A DNA stretch of 50,097 nt from Nemertoderma westbladi (GCA_032718475.1 JAUCBJ010007804.1:1-50097), one strand, 5' to 3'. Counted from the stretch's first letter, positions 20,092 through 31,995 are shown. Program-made: numbers and translations. The notes: generated from the sequence alone by a model not told the origin.

Positions 20092-20670
20092 GGCAGTCAG
20101 CTCACCTTGTCACATTGGGGACCCGAGTGTTAGGGTGTTAACTAAGGCTAGTCTAGTGACTTGCCTCAGATTCACCAATGGCTTGGTTGGTCTGGGTGGA
20201 ATATGAGAGTAGCCTCCAACTCCAGAATCCCTCTCCCCCTCACAATCTGGCCTCCCTGGTGTTCAAGGGTTTGGGCCAGAAAGGTCATAAGGAAAGGGAC
20301 TCACAGATTGTTGGCTGCTCTCTCTCCAGTAGGGGGTGAAACAGGCAGCCGGTCAGGAGATAACTGGCGCCTGTGAGGCCAATTGTGTCCAGTAATTCTA
20401 CTGGCCTCAAGTGGCCGGACCTCCGCATCCATAATCCATAGTGGGGGTTGGGTGATGCTTTTTTGCCGAGTCAGCTCTCAGGGCAAATACCACACCCTGG
20501 TTTGCATTCCACAGGGTGGGTGTCGCAGTGGAGTCAGATATTAGGCCCATCACCCATACCTACTCTGACGCACATGACCCACCATTGGCTGTGCAGCTCA
20601 TCTGCTGGGCCATGCCATGTACCCCTGTTGCCAGGTGCAGGTCACAGTGAAGTGCACTCAGAGGGGACAT

Positions 20671-21395
20671 GAGATGTGTGCATTGTACTTGACACAATGA
20701 ACCCGGCGTAGCATTCTTGTGAATGTGCCATCCAGAGATTTGGTGTCCCCAGCAGTTAGAGCCCAGCATGGACTCCCATAGAGGAGTACTGGAACTACTG
20801 CTGCTCTAAATAATTGGACCTTAAGTTTTCGATTAATTCTCCGTGACTTCCAAATCCTGGAAAGCCTATTTAAGGCTGCCCATGCCTTTCCCTTACGTAT
20901 TCGAAGGTCCTCATCTGACTTCCGGATCCATGATCCGAGGTAACAGAAGCCGTCTACATGCTCAAGCATACCATACTTTGAGCTTATGCTCATCCGGTCA
21001 GAGACTTGCTGAGGACTTTCAAAGTTAACTGTCAAAATTTTGGTCTTTCTGGAGTTAATAAAAAGACCAACACTAGAAGCAGCCTGTTCTAAAGAGCTGA
21101 GGAGCCGTTGGGTTCGCTCTAGTGATTCTGAGATTACTCCTAAGCCATCAGCAAAGTCTAGATAAGTTAGGTACTTGGCAGGATTTCCTCGACTTCTGGA
21201 GCCAGTTTTTTGGAGTTATCATCACCCCATCATCATTATGAGGATCTAAGGACATACATAGAACATAGTCAACCACAATTATGAACAAGAATGGTGCAAG
21301 TGTGTCTCCCTGGAGGGCGCCCCATGACACTTCAAATGGTTCTGTGTCACTGTCAACAGTAGACACAAATGTTGACGAACCATCACATTTTGACT
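20671..21395 (-). pseudogene. Outer-family LINE, 3' half of RT
   Basis: The minus strand opens at about 21395 with the segment preceding STVDSDTEPFEV, then RT motif B (LQGDTLAPFLFIIVVDYVL). After a frameshift come the thumb (VNFESPQQVSDRMSISS) and YLGSWIRKSDEDLRIRKGKA, ending abruptly at VHCVKYNAHIS (20671). It starts within ~20 codons of where the 5'-half copy stops, so the two halves are nearly complementary but in swapped order. Confidence 0.85.
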
Positions 21396-21600
21396 GTTGT
21401 TAAGAAACTGCTGAGTGTAATAATTTTTTTGAGCACATCTGAGTAAGCTAACAAAAGTATTTATATATTCTTTAAATTTTTTTATGATTTGAATTTATGA
21501 TATGACTAGAACAAAGCGGTTGGAGATATCAGATATTTTCTATATAATTTAGGTTTCTAAATATTTTATTTTCTTTTTAATTTAGGTATAATTTAGATTT
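21396..21600. other. Short AT-rich spacer
   Basis: No feature is seen between the two LINE families. Confidence 0.4.
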
Positions 21601-23379
21601 CTATATAATAATAGGATATTGTCTTAGTTGGAAGATTGTGGTTACATATTTTACAAAAATTTTCATAAAAAAGTGAATACTTTTCTTTTGTTGGGACAGA
21701 AGTAGAAGTATATGACCAGTTAGATCGTATGTTACAGTCGGCCATAGGTTTCGATCAAATTTTGTGTAGTCATATATGAGTTTTTGTGTCCGATTCTCAT
21801 TAAAATATGAATTATAGTTATTAAAAACAATAAATGCCGGTAAGTGATCCGAGGACCCAACCTTAACAGAGAAAACTCCTGAGTGGCAAATAGAGTTTGT
21901 GCTATTTGTGCTGATATGGTCAATGAGAGTCTGTGAATGATTTGTCACTCTGGTGGGCACAGCTATGGATTGGTTGTAGCCATTTGAGCTTAAGAGTTGC
22001 GTATAGTTAAATGAAGATGTTGAGCTAGTCATCAGAGCTATGTTGACATCACCACAGATTACTACGTCGGTACTGGTTTAGCCTCTGGAGCTGAGTTTCT
22101 AGCAAGTCGTTAAATTTAGATACTGAAATTGTGTCAGGTCGGTATATACAGCGGTCGGTATATACAGCGGTCGGTATATACAGCGGTCAGTATATACAGT
22201 GTTCGGTATATACAGCGGTCGGTATATACAGCGGTCGGTATATACAGCGGTCGGTATATACAGTGGTCGGTATATACAGCGGTCGGTATATACAGCGGTC
22301 GGTATATACAGCGGTCGGTATATACAGTGGTCAGTATATACAGCGGTCGGAATATACAGCGGTCGGTATATACAGCGGTCGGTATATACAGCGGTCGGTA
22401 TATACAGTGGTCGGTATATACAGCGGTCGGTATATACAGCGGTCGGTATATACAGCAGTCGGTATATACAGCGGTCGGTATATACAGCAGTCAGTATATA
22501 CAGCGGTCGGTATATACAACGGTCGGTATATACAGCGGTCGGTATATACAGCGGTCGGTATATACAGCGGTCGGTATATACAGCGGTCAGTATATACAGC
22601 GGTCGGTATATACAGCGGTCGGTATATACAGCGGTAGGTATATACAGCGGTCGGTATATACAGCAGTTGGTATATACAGCAGTCGGTATATACAGTGGTC
22701 GGTATATACAGCGGTCAGTATATACAGTGGTCGGTATTTACAGCGGTCGGTATATACAGCGGTCGGTATATACAGCGGTCGGTATATACAGCGGTCGGTA
22801 TATACAGCGGTCGGTATATACAGCGGTCGGTATATACAGCGGTCGGTATATACAGCCTACTATCATTTTTCGTTTTGAGTTTAAGGGAGATATTTCAACC
22901 CAGGAGTTTTCTACATCATGCATTTTTAAATCGGAACGCTCTTCAAAATCACAATCTTCATTGACATAAATTGCTGTAACTCCTCCAGGCTCCCCCTGAC
23001 CATAGGCTCTATAGTCAACAATTGGTTTAGCATAGCCATCAATATGATAAGTATTCAGATCGTCGTTTGGGGAAAAAAATGTCTCAGTGAAAGTTAAAAT
23101 GTCTAATTGTTTGTTAATTGATTCAAGAAAATAAGTAAATCCGTATGATTCCGATGCAAGCTGCAACAATTTAGGTTCAGTATCTGAATTTAAATTGCTA
23201 GTAATATTAGAATCGGGGTCAATAGCATCAAAAATATTATTTCTGTTTTTATTATTGGCAATTTCAATTTCATCCGGGCTAAATTTTGTCTGGAATATTT
23301 CTAAATCGTCACTGGCAACATTGTAAAAGGACACATTATAGCTGAACAATGTACGCAATATACGGAATTTGAGGGCCAC
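21601..23379 (-). pseudogene. CR1/Jockey-like LINE endonuclease, split by a minisatellite
   Basis: The N-terminal part (23379 to about 22860) has NKQLDILTFTETFFSPNDD, with the catalytic E of TET, and GEPGGVTAIYVNEDC, ending at MIVGCIYRP. The C-terminal part (22130 to 21601) has SKFNDLLETQLQRL, then after a one-base shift VVICGDVNIALM, PTRVTNHSQTLIDHI and VGSSDHLPAFIVFN, with the D-H catalytic pair. Between the halves sits a 16-bp minisatellite that stays in frame with the N-terminal half. No RT follows on the left, so the element is 3'-truncated or rearranged. The LIDHI/SSDHLP pattern fits CR1- or Jockey-like families rather than the outer LINE. Confidence 0.82.
22137..22857. repeat. 16-bp minisatellite, about 45 copies
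   Basis: The unit GGTCGGTATATACAGC repeats about 45 times with scattered single-base variants (GTCAGT, AGTCGG, TTGG, CGGAAT). It has no stop codon on either strand and, because 16 is not a multiple of three, all frames read the same 16-residue cycle. The overlapping long ORFs here are artefacts. On the minus strand the unit encodes CIYRPLYIPTAVYTDR, matching the last endonuclease residues before the array. Confidence 0.95.
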
Positions 23380-23761
23380 TCAGTTCGTAGATATAATAAT
23401 AGATAAAGATACTAATATAAAATAGATTAACTACAGTACGTATGTTTTATTTTGCATTATATTGATTATAGGGTATCGTAAATATTTACGTAAATATTTC
23501 ATTTGCTGATATAATATCTTGACAGACAGTGCGGTATGCACAAAGCATATACTGTAGCTGATAGACCACACTATCTGCACCGACCACCTGCGGCGAATAT
23601 CACCACCACAACAACATACTGTAATTCAATATTGAAATGTTAGCTCTATATTAACTTCCCCTGGAATTTGCACTCCTTTCCAAATTACTGAACTAAATAA
23701 TAATTATCTGTTTTCAATATAAATTGGCTAAAAACCCTTATATTTCTTAATTGATTCTTAA
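23380..23761. other. Unassigned AT-rich stretch
   Basis: Nothing is recognised between the endonuclease and the piggyBac pseudogene. Confidence 0.4.
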
Positions 23762-24858
23762 TTGAATTTCGATTTGACAGCAAAACTGATCGGGAAATCC
23801 GACGGGAAACGGATAAAATGGCCCCGTTTAGGGAAGTGTGGGAAATGATCATGAGCAAGCTGCGATCTTCCTATATACCGGGGCCATACATGACTATTGA
23901 TTAAATGTTGACACCATTCCGAGGCCATTTAGGCAATATATGAAGTCAAAGCCTGCAAAATATGGGATAAAAATTTGGTTTTTATACAATGCCGAAACGT
24001 TTTACCCTTTAAATGGGCAAGTTTATACGGGAAAACTGCCAGGTGCACCAGTCGAGGTAGGCCAGGGTAAACGGGTAGTACTAGATCTAGTTCAGGAATG
24101 TTTGCGCAGATAACTTTTTTTCATCTCTTGAACTTGTTAATGAATTGCGCCAACACAATATAAGTTATCTCGGAACAATGAGGAAAAACAAGCCGGAGTT
24201 ACCGCAGGAGTTTTTGGCTCATAGATCTAGAGAAGAACTATCTTCAGTGTTTGGATTCCAGCAAACTTCGACAATTGTATCATATGTACAAAAAAAGAAC
24301 AGGTCTGTCACCCTTATTTCGTCAATGCATTTTGACGATGCATTATCTGATACCAAATCGCGCAAACCGCTTATGAATTTGGACTATAACCATCAGAGGA
24401 GTGGCGTTGACACAATGATGATGGTCTCTCACATGACTGTACGAAGAGGTACTCGTCGGTGGCCCCTAAAGTTGTTTTACACCTGTGTTGTGATTTTATG
24501 GCTATAGCTGCTCTGATCATTTACAGAATAAAGTTCCCATCTGTTCGAAATGATAAACGGTCACGACGACGATTTGTTATGAACTGTTTGTTATGACGTC
24601 ACATATGGTTCAACGTTCAATTATAACCAACATACCAAGAGCTGCCAAGGAAATTCTAAACCGGTACTCGCCATCCCCTAAAGTAGAGCCAAGAAGCAAT
24701 GTAGCAGGTGGATCTGCTCCCAGCAAGAAATGTAAGAGGTGTTATATGTGCCCATACTCTGATGATAGGAAATCATCCAATCAATGTAACAAATGTGCGA
24801 AAATTGTTTGTCCAATCCATTGTGTGAAGTCAGTATTTTGCCAGAACTGCCAAGAGTA
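23762..24858 (+). pseudogene. piggyBac-family transposase, C-terminal two thirds, decayed
   Basis: A cut-and-paste transposase with DDE_Tnp_1_7-type fold. In order: FDSKTDREIRRETDKMAP, IPGPYMTID (first catalytic Asp; a stop follows at 23902), a frameshift, then SKPAKYGIKIWFL, VEVGQGKRVVLDL, a frameshift, and YLGTMRKNKPELP, NRSVTLISSMHFDD and DYNHQRSGVDTM, which carries a further catalytic Asp. Last are the C-terminal zinc-binding tail (CKRCYMCP, CNKCAKIVCPIHC, CQNC) at 24729-24855. The N-terminal third and the second catalytic Asp region around 24090-24130 are lost or garbled. No terminal repeats were identified. Confidence 0.9.
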
Positions 24859-24859
24859 G

Positions 24860-27343
24860 AAAGATGATATCGGTAGGCCTACTATATACTGTTGGTAACC
24901 AGATATTAGGCCTAGGAATTGAAAAATAAATATTATTTTCTCAAACGGGAATAACTTTTTCAAAGTTTCCTATAGTATAGTTTATGTGTAGCAAATTTCA
25001 CGAAAATCTGTTAAGTTGACCAAATGACAGCTCGTTAAACAAATAATGACAGACAGAGAGACAAACACACAGTAACAGTATCAACTCTTTAAATATTGAT
25101 AGGCATTCTCTAATGCCTCCCAACACCATGGGTGGGTCAGCCAACATAATTTTAACACCTCTGGTCGTGGGCTACTGTATATTACCAATGCAACGCATAT
25201 GGGTCAAATTTGACCCATACAGTAATCCATGTGGCAAAGAGTGGTCAGGGTTACATAAAAAAACGGGCGCAACCATTACACTCAAATCATTTAAGGTACT
25301 GCATAATTTTTAATACTAGCTAGCTTATGCATCACGAAGTCAATGGCGCAAAATTACCGCAAACACCAATTATGTGATTATTGGGTCTAAAGAATTAATT
25401 TAATTTAATTGAAAAATTAAGGGAAAGTAGCAGAAACAATATGCAGAACAAATAGAAATCACATTTTTGATTCAGAACATTTTATTAATTTAATTTATAA
25501 ACAATCTCACTTTAAATTCACATCATTACTACTTCGTCAGGTTACAGTGGAATTGTTTTCTAACAAAAACAATAAACGAGATTTTATTTCACTTGCGGTC
25601 AATTTGCGGTGAAGATCACTATTTTCAGTTGCATGCAGTCAATGTGCGCCACTATCTGGCATCACAATATTATAAGCATAAAATAATGTTAATGTTAGGC
25701 AGTTTTGTACTCCGAGTTCTGTGTGCCACATGAACGAAGCCCCGCCTTAAACTTTCTTGCCAACATCTGAAAAGAATCCTCAATTACTAATTCTCAATTA
25801 ACAATCAATTAACAAAATTCTCAAATCACACCGAGAGAAAGCCGCCCCAATATTAGATTATAACAACAACATTTCCATTGGGTAAGAAAGTGGAGAAGAG
25901 CCAGGCCCGACTCTCAATTTTTTAGTTTATATTACGCGATCAATTTTCACTCATCTCGTCATGAACACAACATGTATGTAAACTTTTTATAAATTTGTTG
26001 GCTATGCGTTTGCGGCTGTTTGGGCGGGGTGTGGTAGTCCTACACTTTTCACACTGAAACATTTTGGTTGTGAAATGTTCAGGGCACAGCGATCAGAGAT
26101 ATTTTATATATATTTTATTATGAGAGGAAGAAGAACATACTGTACAACGTTATTTACTATATTATATGTAACGAAATAATTGTTTTCGGGTTTGGAAGCC
26201 TCCCCAACTAGTTGATATACGATTATATTTAAAATTATTTCGATGGTCATGGTCATTCACTCGTCTTTAATTAGAAATTTGTTTGCATGAAAGAGAGTTT
26301 AGTTTAGTTTTTAATGATTTATTATCTCTTATCTGACTGGGGTAATAATAAAGGATAGGATAAATGGATGCAAAGTGTGACAGTAACAATTATTTCCCAG
26401 TCACCCTAGCATGTCTTAAGTATATGATATATCAAATGGGGAAGTTTGGATTCACTGCATAAATGCAGTTCACCAAACTTCCCCCGAATGCACACTGTAA
26501 CTTCCCCCTTCCCCCAAATATCCACTGTTGAATTAATTTGAAGCGATATAATAAGTACAAAATTGTGCGAGTTTTTAATTGTGTGGTCCATTTGTTATTT
26601 GATCTCTATTTATTATTTAAAGTGCATTTAATATCACACTGGTTTTTAGAATATTATACTATACAACCTTATGTTTTATTAATTTACCCAATCGAAGCCT
26701 CATAAGGGCCGGTTATTTTTGTACGCATATCCCCTAATGCGCTCAGTAAGGTTCAAACAACATATTAATATGAAAATAAAGTATCTGCAAAGAAAAGAAC
26801 CCAATACTATATAATTTGACCTTATTAAAAAATTTGCACTTTTGCACACTTATTTGTACAAGTGCACTTTAGCAGATCGTAATGGTGGCTCTTATTTAAC
26901 AAACTTATGTTTATCCTCTACCGATCTACGATGGTGTATGATCAAGTGTCAGTCGCTAAAAGTGTCAAAAATCCAATTTAATAAATCTCGATATTTGCGA
27001 TTTTGGACCATATTCATGGACATTTTAAGTCACTTTATAGACATAAAAAGTTAAACAAATGTTACGATTATAGTTAGAAATCATTCCAAACTACATTTTA
27101 ATCCAAAAAATAACATTCTACGATGAATAGAACTGGAAATAATAGTGTTTGAACTATCGAAAAAATGTTCACTATTTAAGTGCATTTTGCACTTAGTGCA
27201 CATAAGTCTTTTCCCAAGTTTTATCCTATTTCACACACTACAATCTATCCTCTATGCAATGAAAAAAGTTTCAGATTAAACGGCCCTGTAGAACCGAAGT
27301 TATTGATGTTTAAAAATAGTCACTCGAAAATTTCAAATTCTCT
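24860..27343. other. Unassigned AT-rich region
   Basis: Beyond the palindrome at 25198 I find no supported gene. The ORFs at 25113-25313, 26406-26591 and 26842-27054 show no recognisable motif. Confidence 0.4.
25198..25219. repeat. 22-bp palindrome around GGGTCAAATTTGACCC
   Basis: This is a perfect inverted repeat, resembling the GGGTCAATATGACCC motif at both ends of the piggyBac MITE (8776-10293). Lying 340 bases after the piggyBac transposase pseudogene, it may be a subterminal site of that element. Confidence 0.7.
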
Positions 27344-27344
27344 T

Positions 27345-27417
27345 GGTCACATAGTCTAGTGGTTATCAATCACGTTAATGAAACCGAAGTTCGCGGGTTC
27401 GAAATCCAATATTGACC
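27345..27417 (+). ncRNA. tRNA-like Pol III unit (tRNA pseudogene or SINE head)
   Basis: It has an A-box-like TAGTCTAGTGG (27352-27362) and a B-box-like GGTTCGAAATCC (27396-27407, one extra A against consensus). The ends pair GGTCA with TGACC, and a T7 run at 27425-27431 is a Pol III terminator. The AGTGGTTATC stretch is closest to tRNA-Val-type D arms. The D and anticodon stems do not fold properly, so it is not a functional tRNA. Confidence 0.55.
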
Positions 27418-27424
27418 ATTCTTA

Positions 27425-27431
27425 TTTTTTT
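27425..27431 (+). terminator. Pol III T-run terminator of the tRNA-like unit
   Basis: Seven consecutive T, eight bases downstream of the tRNA-like 3' end. Confidence 0.45.
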
Positions 27432-28977
27432 GCAAAAAAAAATTATTTTTATTTTTTCACTAAAATCGCTCTAACTTCGGTTCTGGTGGTCCAAATTCAA
27501 TAAAATTGGTATATTCTTTGCCGTAATTTTTTTCTTAATCTTTTGAGAAGGGGTTATTTTTGGCCCCAAAAAAATTAAAAAAAAGGGCCAAAATAACGCG
27601 ATATTTTTCGACCCTTAAAATTCGTAATTTTAATTATATATGTTAAGATAAAAGATAGCGGAGTTAATTTGATACTTTTTACAGGTACTTTTGGCGCAAT
27701 ACGCTAAATTATAATGGAATAGCGATTTGTTAAAAAAAAAAATGTTTCGTCCCTTTTTATAAATATTATATTTCACACGATCGCCTGCCGCTCCAGTTTT
27801 ATAATACCTCCGGCGCTGTGATTAACGCTGTTAGATAGATAATTTAACGCACTATAAGTCTGTGTAAACAAATCTCCCGTAAGTTAAGTAGTTTTCGAGC
27901 TAGACGATTTCCCGCGAAGCAAGTTTGAAGCGCGAAATTATAATTTTGGCCCTCATTTTTTTAATATCATCCTTGGAGCAAAACCGATAGCATATTTGAA
28001 TTCCCCGTATGGATATTGACTGTATAGAATGTACCTTAACCAACTAAAGTTAAAAATAAAAAATTATTCGATAAAAACTACTTTACAAATTCTGGCCCTT
28101 TTTGGCCCCTATTGCCGACATATTTTTTGTACCCCCATTCGATAGGAACGTAGCCCCAATGGTCTTCTACGAGTTTCATAAAAGAATTAGTGGATTCCTA
28201 CCCGCGTTGTCGAATTAAACATTTCGGAAATAAGTTTTCCAAAAAAGACGGACAAAAACGTACAAATTTACAGCCCCTTTTTCCACCCGAAATTTTAATA
28301 AATATCTTACCCCCATTCGATACGAAGGTAGTACCACTCTTCCCCTTTCCAACCGCGTTACTTTCGTCCCCGTACGATTAATATTAGCCGAGTTATAGCG
28401 GATCCCGCAAAGTCATTTTGTCCGTTTTTTCAACTTTGACGGACATTTTCGGAAAAAAGGCGTGGTAATCTTTTTTGAAAAAAAAAACGAATTCACTAAT
28501 TAATCCCTTCTATCGTATCCCGGCGTCGGCTAAGCAATAACCTAGGGTTTTTTCGAGCCACTGTAGAGCGCCTTTCAAAAAAATTTTAAAATTGTCGAAA
28601 AAATGACGGATTTTTGTCCGCCGTGTCCGTCGAAGGGTTAGATTTAATAATGTTAGAGTTGCTAATATCTTAGAATTCCGAGCCGCTCGCCCTGGTGAGA
28701 AAATAAAAAAATTTGGTCTGTTCCTTCATCGAAAAGTCCCCCAGAATCCCAAGTTAACCTATATAGTTAGCGATGGCCTGCGGCTTTAGGAGCGGCCGCG
28801 GTATTCACCTCCCTCATAGCGGCCGCGGCGGTGTTGCGTCAAATGGAGAAATATTTATCCCACCGAGTGACGTTACGTTGCTGATGTGGCTTGTTACCAA
28901 CCTTCCCAGAGGTAGACTTTGATGGCGGTTTAACAGTTTTATCAGGGACGTTTATTGTCTGGGTTGATTGAGCCGCA
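27432..28977. other. Unassigned region with a short inverted repeat
   Basis: GTTATTTTTGGCCC (27553-27566) and GGGCCAAAATAAC (27585-27597) form a stem. ACCCCCATTCGATA recurs near 28132 and 28310, and AGCGGCCGCGG at 28791 and 28818. No gene is recognised. It may be the non-coding part of an unidentified element. Confidence 0.4.
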
Positions 28978-28979
28978 GC

Positions 28980-29800
28980 TGTACTGGCTTGGGTTGTCGC
29001 AGGTTAGGGTTGCTAGTAGTTGATGTTGGTGGAGACCATGCGTTGATGTCCTTCATGGTAAAAACCTTGGATGTGGCCACCATGATCCGACCATCCATCG
29101 ACCACACCGTATGAATTCCTCTTATCCTTGGCTGCCTTCAGAAGTGTACCATGACGCATGGTTAGTCTCTCTGATAACACTATATTTGTTCCCTTTAGCT
29201 GCTTGCGGTTTCGGCTGCACTTCTGTTTAGCTCTATAGTTTATAAACTTTATAATAGTGACGTTGTTTTCGGCTTGGTTTCCATTCTCTACTGGGGATTG
29301 TGGCAGTTATCGATTTCATCAAGAGAGATGTTTCGTTTTAACTTCTCTTTAAGAAACACCATAATGTATTTTGCAGGTTCATCGACATCATCCTTATCAG
29401 ATGGAAGACAAATACCATGGATTAAGATGCAGTTTTTTCACAAATACTGCTAAAGGTTATCGACTGTCGGGTTGGTATTGGTGATACGATCGTTTAGTTT
29501 ATCTAGAACCTCCATTGATCTGCTCAGTCAGTTCCAGAGATTCTCGATGTCATGGTTGCCCTTATAAACTTCCTGTGAGAATCTTTCTATAAGGGAGTGA
29601 TCGGTTTTGCTGCAGCCAGTAGGCTTATCTCCCACTGGCAGAGATAGGTGGATGCGTTCATCAATTATCACTGGGAGATTCGAGAGGGTATTATCAATAA
29701 GTAGTATATCTGATAGTATATCTTTCATTATTGATGGCTTCTCTAGTTGCCTCAATCGAATCAGCAAGTTCAGAGAATTGGTTGTGCGTCGGTGTTGATA
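28980..29800 (-). pseudogene. LINE ORF1-like fragment (RNA-binding protein), decayed
   Basis: The minus strand reads, across stops and shifts: MEVLDKLNDRITNTNPTVDN, NCILIHGICLP, DKDDVDEPAKYIMVFLKEKL, LSERLTMRHGTLLKAAKDKR and VWSMDGRIMVATSKVFTMKD. This order matches the coiled-coil end, RRM-like domain and C-terminal domain of L1/CR1-type ORF1 proteins, which coat LINE RNA. The segment 29528-29767 extends it upstream. It lies downstream, on its own strand, of the RT fragment at 30091-31240, so the two are not one intact element in order. Confidence 0.6.
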
Positions 29801-30090
29801 TACAATTGTGGGACATTATTATACAAACAGTCCATAGTTAAGTATTATTACCAGTAGGTGGTTTGAACGACATGGTCAGCCAGTACAGCACTACCAGTCA
29901 AAAAAAATCTGGAATGTGTGACAGCATAACAATATGATATACATTGTATAACTACTGGAAAATTAAATAAAATATGTAGTAAAGTAAAAATGGTAAAAAT
30001 TCAATAAAAAAAACAGTAAAAAAAGTTAAAATAAGTTAAAATTTAGTTAAAGTTAAAATAAGATTAATAAAATATCTGGCTAAATAAGAT

Positions 30091-31240
30091 TTACAGTGAT
30101 GAGTTAGATAGATTCTGTGAACAATTAGAGTGGATTAGATTACTTCCACCAGGATGGGTAGCATTTAGTAGCCGAGTTGTATGGTCATTCAAGTCTGATT
30201 TGAATATATTCATACTTGGTGAAGTAACAACCACATCAGGAAGAGCATTCCAGGGAGATATGACTCGGAAGTGGAACGAATTGGCCCAGATTTTCAAACG
30301 GATGGGCAGTTTTGTGTGTTTTAAAGAGTTACCACGACAGACAGTTGATGATAAGGAGAAGAAGCGCTGCCAATCGACAGCATCAACATCCATGAGCAAT
30401 ATATTTGGATAATGTCCGCGTGAGAACGTCGGTATTCTAGAGTAGGTAGTCCCAGGTCATGGAGTCGCTACCAGCTGGGTAACCCGATGTTGAACAGACT
30501 CAAGTCTGCGGATTTCTCCTACATGGCTGGGTGAGCAAACGGGAGATGCGTATTCCACACAATGATGGACAAGTGACTTATATAGGCTAATATAGGCTTA
30601 ATTGAGATGATTAAAACTTCTATATACTAGCCCCAGAACCTTATTTTGTCTTCTTCATGATAGTTGCTATGTGCAATGAGAAGTGGAGAGAATCATCTAA
30701 GGTTACACTCAAGTCTTTCTCTGTTTCGGTTGTCTCCAGTGTATGTGACTCGAAGGTGTATGTGTACCTGGGGTTGAAGCGACCAATATGCATTGCATTA
30801 CCTTGCATGGTTGAATAATAATTGCCAGGCTTTGCTCCACCAATCTAATATATCTAGATCACTTTCAGGGGTCCCAAGGAGAGTTTACAAGAGGGATCCA
30901 CTATAGCAGATTCAACAGCTAACAAGTATGGCAAATGTCCAAGGAGTGCAGGAATGTCGTCTACAAAACCCAAGAAAAATAGTACCCCATCAATAATTAC
31001 TTTGAGGAACCCCACTATCAACTGATAGCCATGTTGAATGTTCACCACCAATTACTACTCATTGGTATCTTCCAGATAAAAACGAGCAATAAGCCAATGA
31101 CTTAAATTTGAGGAGTAGACGTTGGTGTGGGTCAGAATAAAATGCTTTACGAAAGTCTAAAAAGGCAATGTCAACACTCAGTGGCCACAATTCCCAGTTA
31201 GTCCATTTCCGAATCTGACAGCTTGGCACCCACTGAATTT
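30091..31240 (-). pseudogene. LINE reverse transcriptase, decayed (CR1/Jockey-like)
   Basis: The minus strand carries VDIAFLDFRKAFYSDPHQRL (motif A), FLSGRYQ, SVDSGVPQ (motif B region), FVDDIPALLGHLPY (in the loop after motif B, rather than the catalytic box), and at the end RGNSLKHTKLP, ANSFHFRVISPWNALPDVVV (30091-30399), the canonical C-terminal tail. Several frameshifts and stops interrupt it. Its 5' side ends at the 16-bp minisatellite. Confidence 0.75.
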
Positions 31241-31301
31241 CCAATATCATACTGATGTATGAATATATTGGGATCGGAGGAAACAGAAGATGAGAAGAAC
31301 A

Positions 31302-31700
31302 GAAGATGTATAGATAATATAGAATATAGATAATATAGAATATAGATAATATAGAATATAGATAATATAGAATATAGATAATATAGAATATAGATAATAT
31401 AGAATATAGATAATATAGAATATAGATAATATAGAATATAGATAATATAGAATATAGATAATATAGAATATAGATAATATAGAATATAGATAATATAGAT
31501 AATATAGATAATATAGAATATAGATAATATAGAATATAGATAATATAGAATATAGATAATATAGAATATATATAATATAGAATATAGATAATATAGAATA
31601 TAGATAATATATAATATATATAATATAGAATATAGATAATATAGAATATAGATAATATAGAATATAGATAATATAGAATATAGATAATATAGAATATAGA
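31302..31700. repeat. Second 16-bp minisatellite, about 24 copies
   Basis: The unit TAGAATATAGATAATA repeats with rare variants and one or two shortened units. It is stop-free on the minus strand, which makes a long chance ORF (31059-31811) fused to RT motif A. The unit is unrelated in sequence to the array at 22137 but has the same length and the same type of host sequence. Confidence 0.92.
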
Positions 31701-31995
31701 TATAGAAGATGCTCCTTTGATTTTGGTCTTGACAGACTTAAAAATCATCAAATTTAAAATGTTTTGCCACGGGCATGACATTAGTCTGACAGTTTGAAGA
31801 AATCGGACCAAAAATTAATTAAGCACAATAACTAAAAAAAGAAGCCAACAAAAAGAGGTATTACAAATAATCGATCAGTATACTAAAACATTTCTAATCC
31901 AAATAACTAGCACTAGTAGTAGTGAGCGATTTGCGGCTCGCGCTGCCTTTAAAGAATTGAGCAACAAAAAGTACCAATTGAAGAATAAAATGACG
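31701..31995. other. Unassigned AT-rich stretch
   Basis: Nothing is recognised. Confidence 0.4.

Larger units (their letters stand above)
18440..20593 (-). mobile_element. Outer-family LINE, 5' half
   Basis: This minus-strand copy of the 890-5965 family runs from the 5' leader (20593 leftward, matching about 1010-1445) through endonuclease and linker to RT motif A. It stops at about 18440 just after SRSRMFSIFSLYM. It is less rearranged than the outer copy and retains the VVDFFKAFNS block that the outer copy lacks. The remaining 3' half of the same family lies immediately to its right (20671-21395), upstream on this strand rather than downstream. Confidence 0.85.

Noticed and set aside
22137-22857. 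CRISPR-like array
   Set aside because: The units are directly contiguous with no spacers, in eukaryotic DNA; it is a minisatellite.
22129-22969. Long plus-strand ORFs over the 22 kb repeat, 168-256 codons, YTAVGIYSGRYIQRS cycles
   Set aside because: They are products of a stop-free 16-bp minisatellite, present in all frames and on the other strand too.
31059-31811. 250-codon minus-strand ORF with Tyr/Ile/Leu repeats
   Set aside because: The middle is a 16-bp minisatellite; only the RT motif A segment at its end is real coding relic.
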